Assembly: GCA_964035545.1 (NCBI GenBank)
Contig: OZ037765.1
Location: 18,656,698-18,720,697 of the forward strand
Direction: 5' to 3'
From: Bugula neritina
Lineage: Eukaryota > Bryozoa > Gymnolaemata > Cheilostomatida > Bugulidae
DNA length: 64,000 nucleotides
Below, in pieces: positions 14,799 to 27,668 of this stretch. Position numbers and translations under genes: made by a program. The notes beneath the pieces were generated by a model, which worked only from the letters and a program-made list of their open reading frames with translations, was not told where the DNA came from and made no database searches. Position 1 is the first letter of the stretch, and the number at the start of each line of letters is the position of its first letter.

Positions 14799-15020
14799 GA
14801 TTGTAACAGTCGGTAGTAAACTTGCAGAGAAAATGCTACTGTCTTGACAAATTGATCAGCTTTAAGGACTATATAGCAACCACTTCTTCCTGGATGATTT
14901 TGGCACAACAGCAGAGCACGCCGATATGCGTCACGTGATTCAAATATACACGGAGCAACCTTATTGGTGGGAAACACGGAAGGAAGCATCTGCACTCCCT
15001 TATATGGTATGCGAGTCTCC
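14799..15020 (-). promoter_or_regulatory. Candidate plastin promoter / 5' region
   Basis: This stretch, immediately upstream of the plastin start codon on the minus strand, is richer in GC and CpG than its surroundings. It holds a palindromic E-box in a gtcacgtgat context (CACGTG at 14932-14937), a CCAAT box on the minus strand (14967-14963) and a GC-box-like ccgccc near 15017. AATF ends only about 280 bp further on. No TATA box is obvious. The motifs are seen; promoter function is inferred. Confidence 0.45.
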
Positions 15021-15298
15021 GCCCAGATAGATTATTATTATTGTCGCAACCACCAATTCCACATTAAAGGGTGTGATATCAAGTGACAATTTGCAGGCCT
15101 AATTATGATCTCAAGTCTTGAACCCATTTTATGAAGACCTAAACTTTTGAATAATTATTATTAGCAATATATTTATGCACGCATAAATAAATTTCGAAGT
15201 TTGTTTAATAAATCAATTTATATTAGATAAAAGATAATCAATATAATATAACATTTTGATGAAAATTTAGAAAATACTTGTTCTAAATTGCAATATAA

Positions 15299-18200
15299 TC
15301 ATCTAAATATATCAATATCACTTGGCTTTACACTCTCCATAGGTTTATGTTCAGGTTTCTGGTCAAATAAGGAAGCAAACAGTTGATCCCTGTGAAAAAA
15401 ACAAGTTAAATAAAGTTACTTTTAAATAAAACACGGGCCCCAAAAGAACAAGGTCATGAATCATTTTCCAAGTAGTAAGTATTCAGTATCCAGGAGTTAA
15501 ATGCAAGCTAGAAATTTTAAAAAGCAAATTTGGCAGGAATATGTAATTTATGTCTATTTGTCACCATAAACAAGCCTTGTATAAAAACTGCTTAACAAAC
15601 TGCTTGTTTTGCTATACAGAAAAATTATTCATAATCACATGGCTGAAAATCAGCACTGATTTGATTTATTAGAGCAAAATGTATAATTATAAATAGCATA
15701 GCAAAACATGACTCATCAACGCTCAATTAGCTGTTGCCTCTATGATTAACTACATATAATGGTGACTCACTTTCTATCATCATCCCATTCCAAGGATGAT
15801 ATTATGGGTGCCATGAAGTTAACCAATTTGGGCATTACATTATATCTGCAACAAAGTATAGTAGTTGATGTATAAGTATATAATAGAATGGGAATGAACA
15901 TTCAAACAAACAAAAACATGAAATTAACCTGGATCAGCAGCAACCAACTAGATATAGTACATGTAATTATAACCTAGCAGTATAAAAGCTGATTCACTTG
16001 TTTATGAGCTAAGCCATGATGTACAAGAAAATGAGTAATTCCATCATGACTATCTTGCCATTAGCTGTGGATTATGCATGGTGATAACATTACACTGATG
16101 GCCATCTCTTATTATCACAGCCAAGATCATTACTAATAAATGTCTGCAATTATAAATGAGTGTGATTTTAACTAGGAATGATTAATTGTATCGGATGTGG
16201 CAGTGTTAAAAGCCAGGAAACTGGTATTGTGCCTCACTTTTATACAAAATAATATCATATCCTAACACAAGACTGTGAACTACCACAATATTCAAACTGA
16301 TAACAGAGTAAAGCTCATACAGCCGACTGCATAGGAACAACTCAGTTACTAAAGTGCACTGCAGATTACCTAATATTTACAATGCAGCAGAGGCGTCAGT
16401 TGACAAACAAAGTATGTCTCACTCAATAAATGTCAAATGAAGACTTGACATTCCTGAATAAACCTGAGTAAGCTTCATTTTCAGAAAAAATTCAAAATTT
16501 CAGACAACATACGACTGAAATCATTAATTAAAATTTCTCCAGGTATTTCAATAAGATAAGCACCAGCAAAATAAATCCCGCTATGAATTAACTATAGTAG
16601 CTGGAGAATTTTAAATAACCAACATTATTTCATTTGTATGAACATGAGACAGCTTCTTTTGCTACACTTTTTCTGTACACAACAATTTTACTATGCTGCA
16701 CTGAAGGAGGAAAGTTTTGTAAAAATGACACACAAGCATCTTTACTTAAAATACGCTAAGCAATTGTGAGTCACAGGAGGAAGTGAAACCTATAATATGC
16801 ATATCACACATGAACTGCATAACAACTATCTTTTCATTAGCACTGTATTCAACATTTCTTGGCTAAGTGTTGAATGCTATTGTGTAATTATTCGTATCCA
16901 TGACTGGCTGTAATAAAGCACATTTTGAGTACAAAACAGACATAATAGCTGGCTAACTATGCTGTTATACCTTAGTTTTCGTCCCTTGCTAGCTCTAGTA
17001 TCAATTGTGCGTTTTACTTGCTTTCTTAGAGCTTGGAATTCCAGCCACTGCCTGCAAATCACACAAGAAAATAAGTTTACCCAACAGGTTAAGGTTGAGT
17101 CAAAATCTTGTAAGAGACTGCATATTAAGTATGGAATTCCTACATACTTGATTAGTTGAAACTTCCTGGTAAGTTACAGTGATCGACTTATCCAAACATC
17201 CTATCTATAATTTATGCTCTATACTATCACAGCCATTTAACCAACAGCAGCTAGGTTAAGCAATAAACAATTATTATATGTCCTCCAATGTGACTTCAAA
17301 TTATGACCATCTGTTATTTTGCCTGACTGTGACCTGCATTGCACTTTCAGCAAACATCAATAGAGGGTGCTAAATTTTGATTTTAAACAATACAAGGTAA
17401 TTTGCTTGAAAAAGAAATATATAAAAGAAGACATTGAACACAGAGCCTACACAAGTAAATAGTGAGAGCCTAGATGGGAACAGTTTGAAGCCCAACCAGC
17501 ATAAGCTTTTCACTATTCAAATAGGCCTATGAGTATTGAGTATTATTCTCAACCGAACAATCCAATTTTCGTCGTCGACTGAAAAATGTATCGCCTAAAC
17601 AAGCTTATATTCTAATCCAGTGTTGGAATATATATACTGTGGCAAATCGACACAGTTCAAATGACCTTTACATAATGTTGTGCACACAAACCTAGACATA
17701 GCAACTGGGTCGTCACTTCTATTGGTCCGCTGTTCTATAAGTTCTCGAAGTAGCTGGTGATAGAAGTCATCGTCATTGAATATTTCACTATCAATACTAT
17801 GAGTCTGTGTCTGTTTCTTTTTGTCAATGTCAGCTTCATTTTCTGGAGTCTACAAAATATGAGCCTTTTAATTTAGTAAAATATCACTAAATATCATTGT
17901 GTAAAACTGTTTACACTAGCAGCAAAGTAAACAATAACTTAACCGGTCAGAAAAGCATTTATCAGCCAAGCAAAAAACACAACTTAGTATTAATTACTAG
18001 TATGATTTAAGGGGCCTGTAAGAGAACCCCCCAAAGCTGTGCTTATATCACAGTCTATACAGTTATTTTTCATCTATATTTACCATTGATAACAAAAACA
18101 AACCTTATCTGCCGAAACTTCCTCTACGGTTGATTTGCCAATAACTTTCAAATTATTTCTTTTCTGTCGTGTCCTCAAAAGCAATCTATTTCTGTCAGAT

Positions 18201-21200
18201 AGTATCTACAGCACAATCAAAACATGTCATAAACTTAGTAGAGATGTTAGCTGCGAATTCCATCAATATTGCATATTATTCTCCAGCAGATACCTTCCAA
18301 TACAAACTATTTTCATGGAAATTCAGTACTACAGGTAAAATCAAACACTAACAAAGTAATGAGGCAAATGTAGGTGTTACATCAAACAATATGTACAGTA
18401 TACTCATTCAATATGATTCCAGCAATATTGGTCAGTCATATGAAACAAACTATTACCTCAAAACAATCCATCATTTTTAAGTTTCACTGTATAGGTCAAT
18501 ACAATAACAAAAACAATAATGTATTATTTGGCCATGCCCAATGAAGTGAAGAGATTGGGCAATAGTTAAATACATTAGTCGAGTATATTGCCAAACAACT
18601 TGAACATAAGCCTATGCTAATAACCATAATATATCATCAACTCACACAGCAAGTATTTACAGTTACTAGATTGGGAAAGATAAACTAGTAGTCAAGGAAA
18701 CAGTACAAATTCCCAGCAATAATCACTCACATATTGTATTTGACTTAGTATCGACTGGGGTGAATGTTCAGCTCCTTTACGTTTAGAAGAAGCTGCAACA
18801 CTGAGTCTCGTTTTATCATCCCATTTCTGTATGACATCATCTCTTCTACTTTGACTGGCCTTGAAACGTTTCCCAATAGCCTCTTCCACTTCACTGAGAG
18901 GTCGTTTAGCCACTCTGGAAGTGAAGCAATAACTCCATAACCATGTATGCCACAAGTGCAAGATAACAATACATGTAGTTAGACAGAATATCCAGTAAAT
19001 TTCCTGCTAGTCCAACGTAATGTTAACTGAAAGCACAAAATCTTCTAAGGACTATGATTATGACAGTGAATATGGAGTTGGGTAGTAGGTGCAGGTTAGC
19101 TATTTTTTCATTTAGGAGCAGTAGTGGAGAAATTGAGATAGCCCAAGTTATTTAATTATTTTATAAAATTTTGGTTTGGGGTTGAGTTGAAATTTTTGCA
19201 AGAACATAACTTCTTTTGCTACATTTGAAATCTCGAACACAGGCTTTTCTCAATTTCTATATTACTACACCTACCTCTAGTTTTTTAGCAGAAGAAATTG
19301 TCTTCCAAACAAATAAAGTAAAGGTCTAACTAAGGACAAACCTGTACCAAGCAGTAAAAATTCAACACTGGATTAGACTGAAATGAAATAAAGACCAGAA
19401 GTCAATGTAACTAAATGCTGCCATTAAAAGCCTTTACACATGATATTTTCTATACTGAACTCACTTTATACTAGTTAATAAACATATTATTAAAAATTAG
19501 CACTATCTCAACTTCGTTTTAAAGCAAATATTCTTTACAATAAAAGATAGCACATCAAAGCTTTTAGACTAGTATTTAGTAAACTAATGGATCCATCAGC
19601 CAAAGTAATAATCATAGTTAGCGGCTGATTTTGCTGTTCCCTTCGTAAATATTGTTAAAGTAACATAGTTTTGCAAGGAATATGAAGGGTACACTCTTGA
19701 TTTTTTTCAGTATTGACAAAAAGAATCAAATAAGGGGAGTCAAGTATTTGTAAACAGAAATCTTGACAACATCTTCAAATGAGTATAAGTGAGCTATATT
19801 AATGAATATTTGTAATGATAAAATTCAAGTGCCAACAACCACTATGGTTTCTTACCTAGAGTACAGTACAGGCTAGATTGAATAAAAACCACATGTTTCT
19901 ATAGTCAGTTCCTATTGTCAAATTGTAAGTTTTTTTTTTAAAAGAAGACAATTCCAAATTATTCCGCCCTTAAATTTTGCCAGCATTAAAAGCAATTCTA
20001 TTGCTGCGCCAGAATGTTAAAAACTATATTCCTGATGTTTAAAAAATAATTGACACATTAATCTATAGAACATAGCACTGTTTATAATGACTATATTCAC
20101 TTTATTTAAGCATATACCACTGCATCTTTCGCTTTTAAATAAATTATTTTCACAACTATAATAGAACCTACAACAGATGCACGTCTTCTTATCACTTACT
20201 GGTTTATTGCCACCAGCTAACAACGACATAGCCCAGGAACCACTGGTTCATAGTGACAATGAGGAGGAGCCAGTACCTCCCCTTAACTTAGCCACATTGT
20301 CTAGTAATGAATTTCCGGCAGAATAACAAACTATAATGTGTAATTTGGTTAGAATGAGTTGCACTGTGACCATGTATACCGTACATACAGAAGTTTCATG
20401 CCACCTCACTCTGAAACTTAATTTTTTAGATACACGCACTTGGAGTTGCTCTTTTTTAAATTTAAAAAGACACAAACTAATAAAAGCCTAAACTATTTTC
20501 TGGTGCATAAAGCAAAGTCTTACTAGAAATTTTCAGAATGAAAATTTAATTTTAATTTTTAATTGTCAATTTATTTTAGGCCTTCAAATGCTTTGGCTTA
20601 AAGAAAAATGATATAGATTCAATATGAATAGTAATTATCTAAAATAATAGCAACTTAGATAAATAAAACAATTGAATTATATCGTTATAACTTATAGGAG
20701 ATCCTTATAATTATTGTTTACATCTCAAAACTAGCCTCCACCGCAATTGCTGATCTCTACCTCCACAGCTAAAGAGCTCATTTTATTGAATGGCCCTGTT
20801 ATCATGCTTTAAATGCGGTAAGACTTGTATGTGCAAAATAAGCAGCAATCTTATTTTTTTAATAAGTACCGATTGTTTACCTCATAGGAAGTTGTCCTCC
20901 CTCGAGGACAGTCTGTAGAGAAAGCAGCTCATCAGACAGGGCTATGCATGACTCAGAAACTAAAACACCAACAACCAATTGCTAAACAGAACAAATACAA
21001 CTCCAGTAATGAAATATCCTGTAAAGTGGCAAGCTGTCACATGCAAACTAGCTGATCAGCTGATATTACCTTATAACACAACGCTGTAGCGCAGAGCATA
21101 CATGTGAACACAGTTGAAATTTTCTTAATTCCCGGTTGTTTGAATTTTATGTTTATATAAAGTGTTTCAACTAAAGTTCTTTTGTTTTAAAAATGAATTC

Positions 21201-24200
21201 TGGCACACGAGCATCAAGAGTAACAAATTCAGCAACTGTATCATTTGAGAGCCTCCAAATGATATTTTAGCCAAAGCACACTTCAGTCATTTCATCCTAA
21301 AAAGAAATTTGAAGCTTTACTCCTCCCAAGTAACTTAGAAGCAGAAAGGCAGGATTGATTAGTATAGTACTGGTAATTTTTGCTTATAGCATAACACTTG
21401 AATGTGTTGTGCATTGGTTTTCCAACTCTCTAAACTCTCAAAGTTAATTCTTGTCAACCTCAATACCTGCATTAATTTCATCAGGTAGTATTCTCTGCTC
21501 ATCAGTAGAATCTGCAGCCTGTAACTGCGGCCAGATATCGTGCTGTGGTAACTGATTGCTGGCATTCATTAACTTCTGCATTTCTATTCTCAGCTCAAGG
21601 AAAATCTCCCAGAGCTCTACAAGTCATCATAATTAGTTAGACACTATAGTCATTGATCATGCATGGCTACAGTTATCCACTGCAAAGCTGAATAGACCAT
21701 AGCTAAACACAGAACAAGACTAAAATAAAATAGAGAGATTGCTGTCAACATTTACTTAAGGATATAGTAGAATATAAATAGTCAGTATAAGTAAAAATCT
21801 AAATAATAAATTAAACTAAACTAACCCAAAATGAAATAAATAATTTTCTAAATTTATATTATTGGCATATGCAATATTGATACGGAACATGGTATATTAA
21901 CAGTAATCCGTAACTTAAAACTAAGGGTAAGGAAAGAGTTAATGACTTAATGATCAACACTATACTGTATGTTCGACCACACATCGTAGGAAACACACAC
22001 ATAGATCATTTAGTAGAGATGATTGTGAAGTAACTGATAAATTTTATACAAGCAGTACTTGGCACACAGATACTCTGTGAAAGAATTTTACAAACTAACA
22101 GACATAATATAATAGTGCATTACACAGATATAAAGACAGTGTAGACTTACTGATTTGATTTTGAACTGCTTTGCCTCTCATCACATCATCGTTTGCCTCA
22201 TCCTTGCTTTCTTCTTCTTTGTCTCCTTCTACAGAAAAACAAGCCCTACGAGTAAAGCACACTTTAACACTTATTTCAAAGTTAACCAGAAGAATTGCCA
22301 TCGGGATTCACATCATTAGTTACATTATTTGATCCCACAAGTTAGCGTACAACATCAACAAATGTGCCAGGGAGATAAATCCAGCTGTTTCCCAATATCT
22401 TACTGAAATTATGCTGTTAGCTTTTGCAGTTTTTATCTTTTTGTTATTTAATTTTTAGCTGGTAAATGAAACTCCTTAGTTTGTATTATGATTGTTACTA
22501 GTTTTACTTGCCAGGAAAAGGTTGAAAGGAGCTGATATTTGTAAGTGTTGTTATAATTTAGAGGCTTTTTGTTGATATTGAATATTGGAAAGTTACTTAT
22601 GTATTATATGTTTTTGTACAGCACACAACTATTTTCTTATATAGAGTACAAGTCAAAGTCAGAGCAATAAATCCAGAAGTTGAGGATATTGTTTTATACT
22701 TGTTGCTAATCAGTCCACTAAACCATTCCTGGCACAACAATACTGAAGTGAAATTTAGGAAGCAGCACTGGCTTAGTTAACACAGCGGTAACTCAGTAGT
22801 AACTCAGTGGTTTGAATCATAGTAAAGGCTATTGGTGATGTCAGGAAGGGCATTCAGTAATAATTGTCCTTTTGCCACATATGAAAAACAAGTCTTTAGC
22901 ATGCTTAAAAAACCTTTTCCCATCAAAGGTTTTCACAGGGATGGTGACTATAAACCCATGCGCTTTTTATTACCGAAGTTACATTTCATAAAACAACGGA
23001 GTTATTATAGGGCTTTAAAACTTTTTTTGTAACTTTCTATAACAATATAACTTTAAAAAGAAAGTTGTCCCAAAACTTGCTAAGCTTTCAATTAGTAAAG
23101 TGGCAACATACCAATGTCACTACCATCACCTTCCTCGTCACCGGATGTGTCAGCAAGTCTCGTCCCTTTAGCACTAAAACATGAACTACAAGTACAATGT
23201 ATACCCAGGTATACATGCATACCATTACCAACACAAACCAAAAAACAAAACCACTTATTTGACCAATTGAACATGAAATGTCAAATTGTCACACAAAGAA
23301 ACATATTTAGACCACAGAATAATAAACTGCAATATAAAAAATAGCAAGTTATAAAAAATGAAACAGTACAAAATAGATTACTTCACAGCTCACAATTTTG
23401 TTGTGATTTGAACAATGCTATAGTGGCATAAAGAGATACTGAATCAAAAGCAGCAGTATAAAGAACAGTGCTATAAAGTTTCAACCATGACTAATTCAAC
23501 AGGAATAGGATCATACAATGCAGAGAGGTCCATGTCAAACTGGTTGTAATATGATGCATCCTGGTCATCACTTTCATTTGAATCATCGGCACTGGAATCC
23601 TCCTCACTGTTCATATCCGTAATTGTTACTTTTTCATTGCCATCAATATCTGAAATTTTAACAAATTTTTTAATGACCTAAAACAAAGTTGTCCTATAAC
23701 AATTTTGATGCTAATATTAGCCAGGAATAAAAAAGCAGCAGTGGTCTAGGGGTTAGAGCGTTTGCCTAGTAAGCACAAGGTCATGGGTTCAAGACCGACA
23801 AAGGCCATTGGTGATGTTAGGAAGAGCATCCCGTCACAATTGCTCCTGTGCCCCATCTGAATAAGTCCTTAGCCCGATTTAACAAAAACCTTTTCCACCA
23901 AGAGTTTTCCCAAAGGGATAGCAACTAAAAACTTTCACGAGTTTCTTTTATTAGCCAGGAATGGAAGACTTGAAATACACGTATCTTACCAGCACCTTGA
24001 TGAATAGAGTCATAATCTAGACTGGATGATTCTACATCAGAGCTGTCACCTTGATGAGATGCATTTTCCAGATCACTTTCTTCACCATTAAAATATTGTA
24101 GAGACTTCCTGTCTACCTGCCAGTATTAATTTTTAGACAAAGAGTTACTTCTGGCAGAAACTAATTTGACTCTATTGTTGTTACACAAAATTTACTCAAC

Positions 24201-26190
24201 AAATGATTGTATAGTGCAAATTCTCTTCACGTAATCATCAATCCCCTTTTAATGTAAATATAAAATATTTTGCCATATTTAAGTACTAGCTAAAACAATA
24301 AATTTATATTTATATATAAAACAATTACAGTGGCTCCAGCATATCTTGCGTCATCATCAAGTAGGACAGCACTTCGCCTTCTCAGTAAGCTGACTGTTTG
24401 CTGCTCATCGTCATCATCTGATACTGCTCCAGATGTAATTTTAGCTACAGTTTCTACAGTTATACCAGCATTGCAACTGAAATTTTAAATGTTACAAAAT
24501 CATATAATATACAGAGCACTAATTTGTTCAAAATGGCTTAAAAAGGGAACCAAATCTTTTGTAAAAACTATATGTTAGCACAAGAACTTATTTTCATTAT
24601 AATGTAACAAAACTTTGCTTTAAAATACAACATTTCTTCATAAGATTGAAAGTGGTAATGTAGTTGTCGTTGTAGCAGTAGTAGTTGTCGTTGTAGCAGT
24701 AGCAGCAGCAGTAGTAGTACTAGGTAGAAGTAGTGGTAGTAATAGTAGCTAATGGTAGCACTAGTGGTAGCACTAGTGGTAGTAGTACATGAAGTAGCTA
24801 GTGGTAGTAGTAAATGAAATTGTAGACAGGTAAATAATTCATTTCATGCTACCATATTAAAACCAATTAATGTGAAATTACGTAAGTGTATTATAATTAT
24901 AATAAGTTCTAAAATATACCAACAAAAAATTGAAATTGTCAATCCACTTGGCATAAACATCAAAATGTAGTCTTATTAACTTTTCTCAATTCAATTAGTC
25001 TCAGTCTAGTGTAGTTCATTATAACAAAAAAGAAAAGCTCTTACCAATACAATAACAACTATCATCACAATGACACTAGGAAAACTTTGGAAAATAGAAA
25101 ATCCATTGTGATATTCATAGTGGTGGTTGCAGCAACATTTGCACTAGTACAATTAAGATATTGCTCCAGTGTTAAATTAACTATCAGATAGAAAATCAGA
25201 GTCTAGTTCTTCATGAGCATCATTTAGTGTGTAAATTTTTTATTTCCACGGACATATTCTTCTATTAAAATAACAAACAGATTGTTCTATCTTCACCTAC
25301 CGGCAACGAATTTATCGAAAAGGTTGTTAGGTTTTATAAGCAAAACAGCCGGTAATAATTTATCCTTGGGTTATAGAATCATACTTGTAGCAATTACTAT
25401 TAGTATTAGTATTAGTATTACTATTTAACATTTTCAATACTAATAGTAATAGCATTATTTAAAATTAATTAATATAATTAAATTTAATATTATTACAAGT
25501 TACAACTATTACTATAACTACTATTAGTATCAGTATACTGTATAAAATATAAATGCTATGAGTATAAGTATAACTATTTATTAAAATTGTTCACTACCTA
25601 ATTTTAAATTTATTATTGCATTTATTATTAACATTATTATTAATTTATCGAATTGTTATTATTATTTTACGATTACTATTACTACTAGTATTATTATTAC
25701 TATTAGTATTAGTAATACTACTACACTTACAGTATTAGAATATTGTAAAATAACTATAACTTATTAGATTTAGTATTACTTATAGTTATAGTTAAAAATG
25801 TAAGTAACACTAACAGTATGAGTATGAGTAACACTAACAATAACTCAGTTAGTGTAACTGTAAGACTAAGTGTAACACTAACACTAACAGTAACTGCAAT
25901 ACTATGTTTAATAGCAATACATTACTACTAGTACTAGTACTACTAGTACTACTAGTAATGAGTACTAGTATTAGTATGAATATGAGCTTTTCGTATAACT
26001 ATAAGTATAAGTATAACTAAGCCTATGTCCATTAGTATTTCTATTAGTATTAGCATTAGTATTACTACTACAAACCATTTTCAATCTCATCGCTAGGATC
26101 CGAGAATAAAGGAGCAGAGTCAGCCAATTGTTCAGCCACTTGCTGAGCAAATGAAACTTTAGATCCTAAATGATTTTTTGAAGCAGCCAT
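15299..26190 (-). CDS. AATF: AATF/Che-1 (Bfr2-like), complete, about 14 exons
   Basis: Exons: 26190-26072, 24476-24329, 24116-23990, 23649-23517, 23173-23112, 22228-22151, 21616-21467, 20959-20881, 18914-18731, 18205-18104, 17849-17692, 17051-16971, 15845-15771, 15389-15299; 1587 nt, 528 residues (human AATF is about 560). AATF is a nucleolar protein of small-subunit ribosome processing and a transcription co-regulator. The N-terminal half is acidic and serine-rich. Family signatures seen: [18 protein letters not shown], an FAKG step before an acidic run, [19 protein letters not shown] with NQLPQ, KRFKASQ with [12 protein letters not shown], and the C-terminal block [49 protein letters not shown]. 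The last residues are DIDIFR. Weak point: a nearer GTTTGT donor for exon 1 breaks the frame, so a GTAGTA donor 4 nt on was used; a missed small exon is possible. Introns hold SINE and MITE-like insertions. Confidence 0.93.
19111..19280 (+). mobile_element. MITE-like element, copy 2 (AATF intron)
   Basis: About 170 bp. The left end, ggagcagtagtggagaaatt followed by gagatagcc, is an imperfect inverted copy of the right end (aggcttttctcaatttct, then an actacacctacctct terminus). The interior, with acataacttcttttgctaca, matches the copies near 30.1 and 51.6 kb. Confidence 0.7.
22755..23020 (+). mobile_element. Diverged tRNA-derived SINE copy
   Basis: In an AATF intron. It shares with the 23.7-kb copy the block ggctattggtgatgtcagga, agggcattcagtaataattg, tccttttgccacatatg and a 3' part with ccttttcccatcaaaggttt and tcacagggatggtgactata. 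The tRNA-like head is degraded and seems to carry a short duplicated stretch (cggtaactcag / agtaactcag). Confidence 0.65.
23729..23949 (+). mobile_element. tRNA-derived SINE with 13-bp target-site duplication
   Basis: About 220 bp in an AATF intron. The tRNA-like head has an A box (tggtctagggg) and a B box (ggttcaagacc) at pol III promoter spacing. A tRNA-unrelated body follows: ggccattggtgatgttagga, agagcatccc, attgctcctgtgccccatct. The insertion is flanked by a perfect 13-bp direct repeat, attagccaggaat, at 23716-23728 and 23950-23962, the expected mark of target-primed retroposition. Confidence 0.88.
24656..24830. repeat. Impure GTA/GTT trinucleotide repeat tract
   Basis: About 175 bp of interrupted gtagttgtcgttgtagcag and tagtggtag-type trinucleotides in AATF intron 1. 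No frame links to neighbouring exons. Confidence 0.85.
25380..26060. repeat. Cryptic agt/act simple-sequence tract
   Basis: About 680 bp of AATF intron 1, ending just before exon 1, built from attagtatt, actatta, ataagtata and taacactaac steps in changing order, with no fixed period. Similar tracts occur near 3.9 and 40.8-41.5 kb. Confidence 0.7.
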
Positions 26191-27249
26191 GAGAAAATGG
26201 AACTTTGTACCTTATCGTTTAAAATATTACCATTAGTATTGGTTTAGCTATAATTTATAGTAATACTAATACTAATTGTATAACTATAAGTATAAGTTTA
26301 AGTTTATGTTTATTACGGATCAGGGATCTCACGCTGTGTGTTCTTTAGTATTTATGAGTGCTTCCTTATTGGATCTTCTACCGTAAAGTTTTCCTTGAGG
26401 GAGAAAATATTATAATGCGTTTAAAACAGTAATTTTGACGAATAAGTTAGAGGCCGCACTTTTGGCCTTTACATTTAGTAATAAAGGAAAATGTGCATAA
26501 AGAAAATTCGTCATTATTATTTCAAGTGTAATGTTTCTTCCTGTCATCTACACCATATGTTATTACATGTTCTTTATAATGCAGCACAAGCAATGAAATT
26601 CCAATTAAAAAGATATGTTTCAATTTTGATACTAATGCAAAAGTCATTCAAATTCGCATACTTTATATTCATTGAGCAATGTGATGAGACCCATGAGGCA
26701 ATTTAAACTGGCTAGGTACTCTAAAAGAGAGCACATGTTTGAAATATCATAAAATAAAAGGCTAGCTAGTCTATCAATTTTACTCTCTTAGATTGCGCTT
26801 CAAAGCTATACTGTATTGTAAGACTTATTATAAATAATTTATAGCATTTTACAAGTTACAATGCAAGGGGGTACATAGTGGAGGTTATTGAATTCACACA
26901 ATTGAATATGGCTCAGCTAAGAATAGTTTTATAAGTATAATATTGTACAAATTTGACAAGCAAGTCAGCAGTCACTAGCCAAGTATACCACATGCATGCA
27001 TTTTGTGCTTAACAATAAGTTAGCTGCTAAATTTGTGAAGTTCATTTTAGTATAATATTTTTTATCAAAAGTTATGCTACTTATAGATTTGAGGGTTTTC
27101 TATCCTAAATAACGCCATCTAGCATAAAACCATCCAAATCTGAAATAATTCTGCAAAAGAAAGCTTGGAAATATATATTTGAGCTTTCAGCCCAACTATC
27201 AATGAGCCATTATTAGAGGTAGGAGTTCAAACGTTTACGGTAAATTTAA
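26191..27249. other. Region upstream of AATF, no gene seen
   Basis: It holds the continuation of the agt/act repeats to about 26310, then non-repetitive AT-rich DNA. An AATF promoter should lie here, but I see no convincing core element. The 71-residue frame at 26491-26706 has no family resemblance. Confidence 0.4.
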
Positions 27250-27668
27250 TGTAGTGGCCGTGGGAAGTACGAACCTCGCTGCCCCCTATCTAAGTATCAT
27301 AATAGACCGGTGACAATATATTTTATATTAGTGTTATAAAGTCAAGAGACTACAACTCCGTAGCGATGCCGCAGTTATGTGGGGCACCCCATCACTCTCA
27401 GCAGTACCACCACTGGAACTATCCACTGGCCAATCAGGTTCAATCCTCTGTATATAAACACCGCCTTCCGGTGCCCACATGCAGTCTGAGGACAGTTATC
27501 ACTTACAAAGTAGACTAGCTAATTATCATACACTTATTACTTGTTCTATATGTTTGTATGTAATTTTTATGATATACTGTACATATATATAATCCTTATA
27601 GTAAGGCATGCAGCATTAGATCGCAATAATAATTATAATAAACTCACGCTACTAACTAAGCTACAACA
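27250..27668 (+). mobile_element. Probable solo LTR of an LTR retrotransposon
   Basis: About 419 bp with TGTAGTGG at the left and GCTACAACA at the right (TGT..ACA ends, with TGTAG/CTACA inverted). In the order expected of an LTR it has a CCAAT box (27430-27434), a TATA box tatataaa (27451-27458) about 17 bp on, a likely start about 25-30 bp downstream, and an AATAAA signal (27637-27642) near the right end. It is more GC-rich than its surroundings. No primer-binding site follows, no polypurine tract precedes and no internal coding region is seen, hence solo. No clear target duplication was found, so the exact ends are uncertain. Confidence 0.55.

Noticed and set aside
20200-20242. Candidate extra AATF exon (reads ..[14 protein letters not shown]) with good acceptor and GTAAGT donor
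   Set aside because: It enters in the right phase but leaves in phase 0, which makes the next exon open with a stop. Joining exon 8 directly to the exon at 18914 is in frame, so I left it out; it could be a poison exon.
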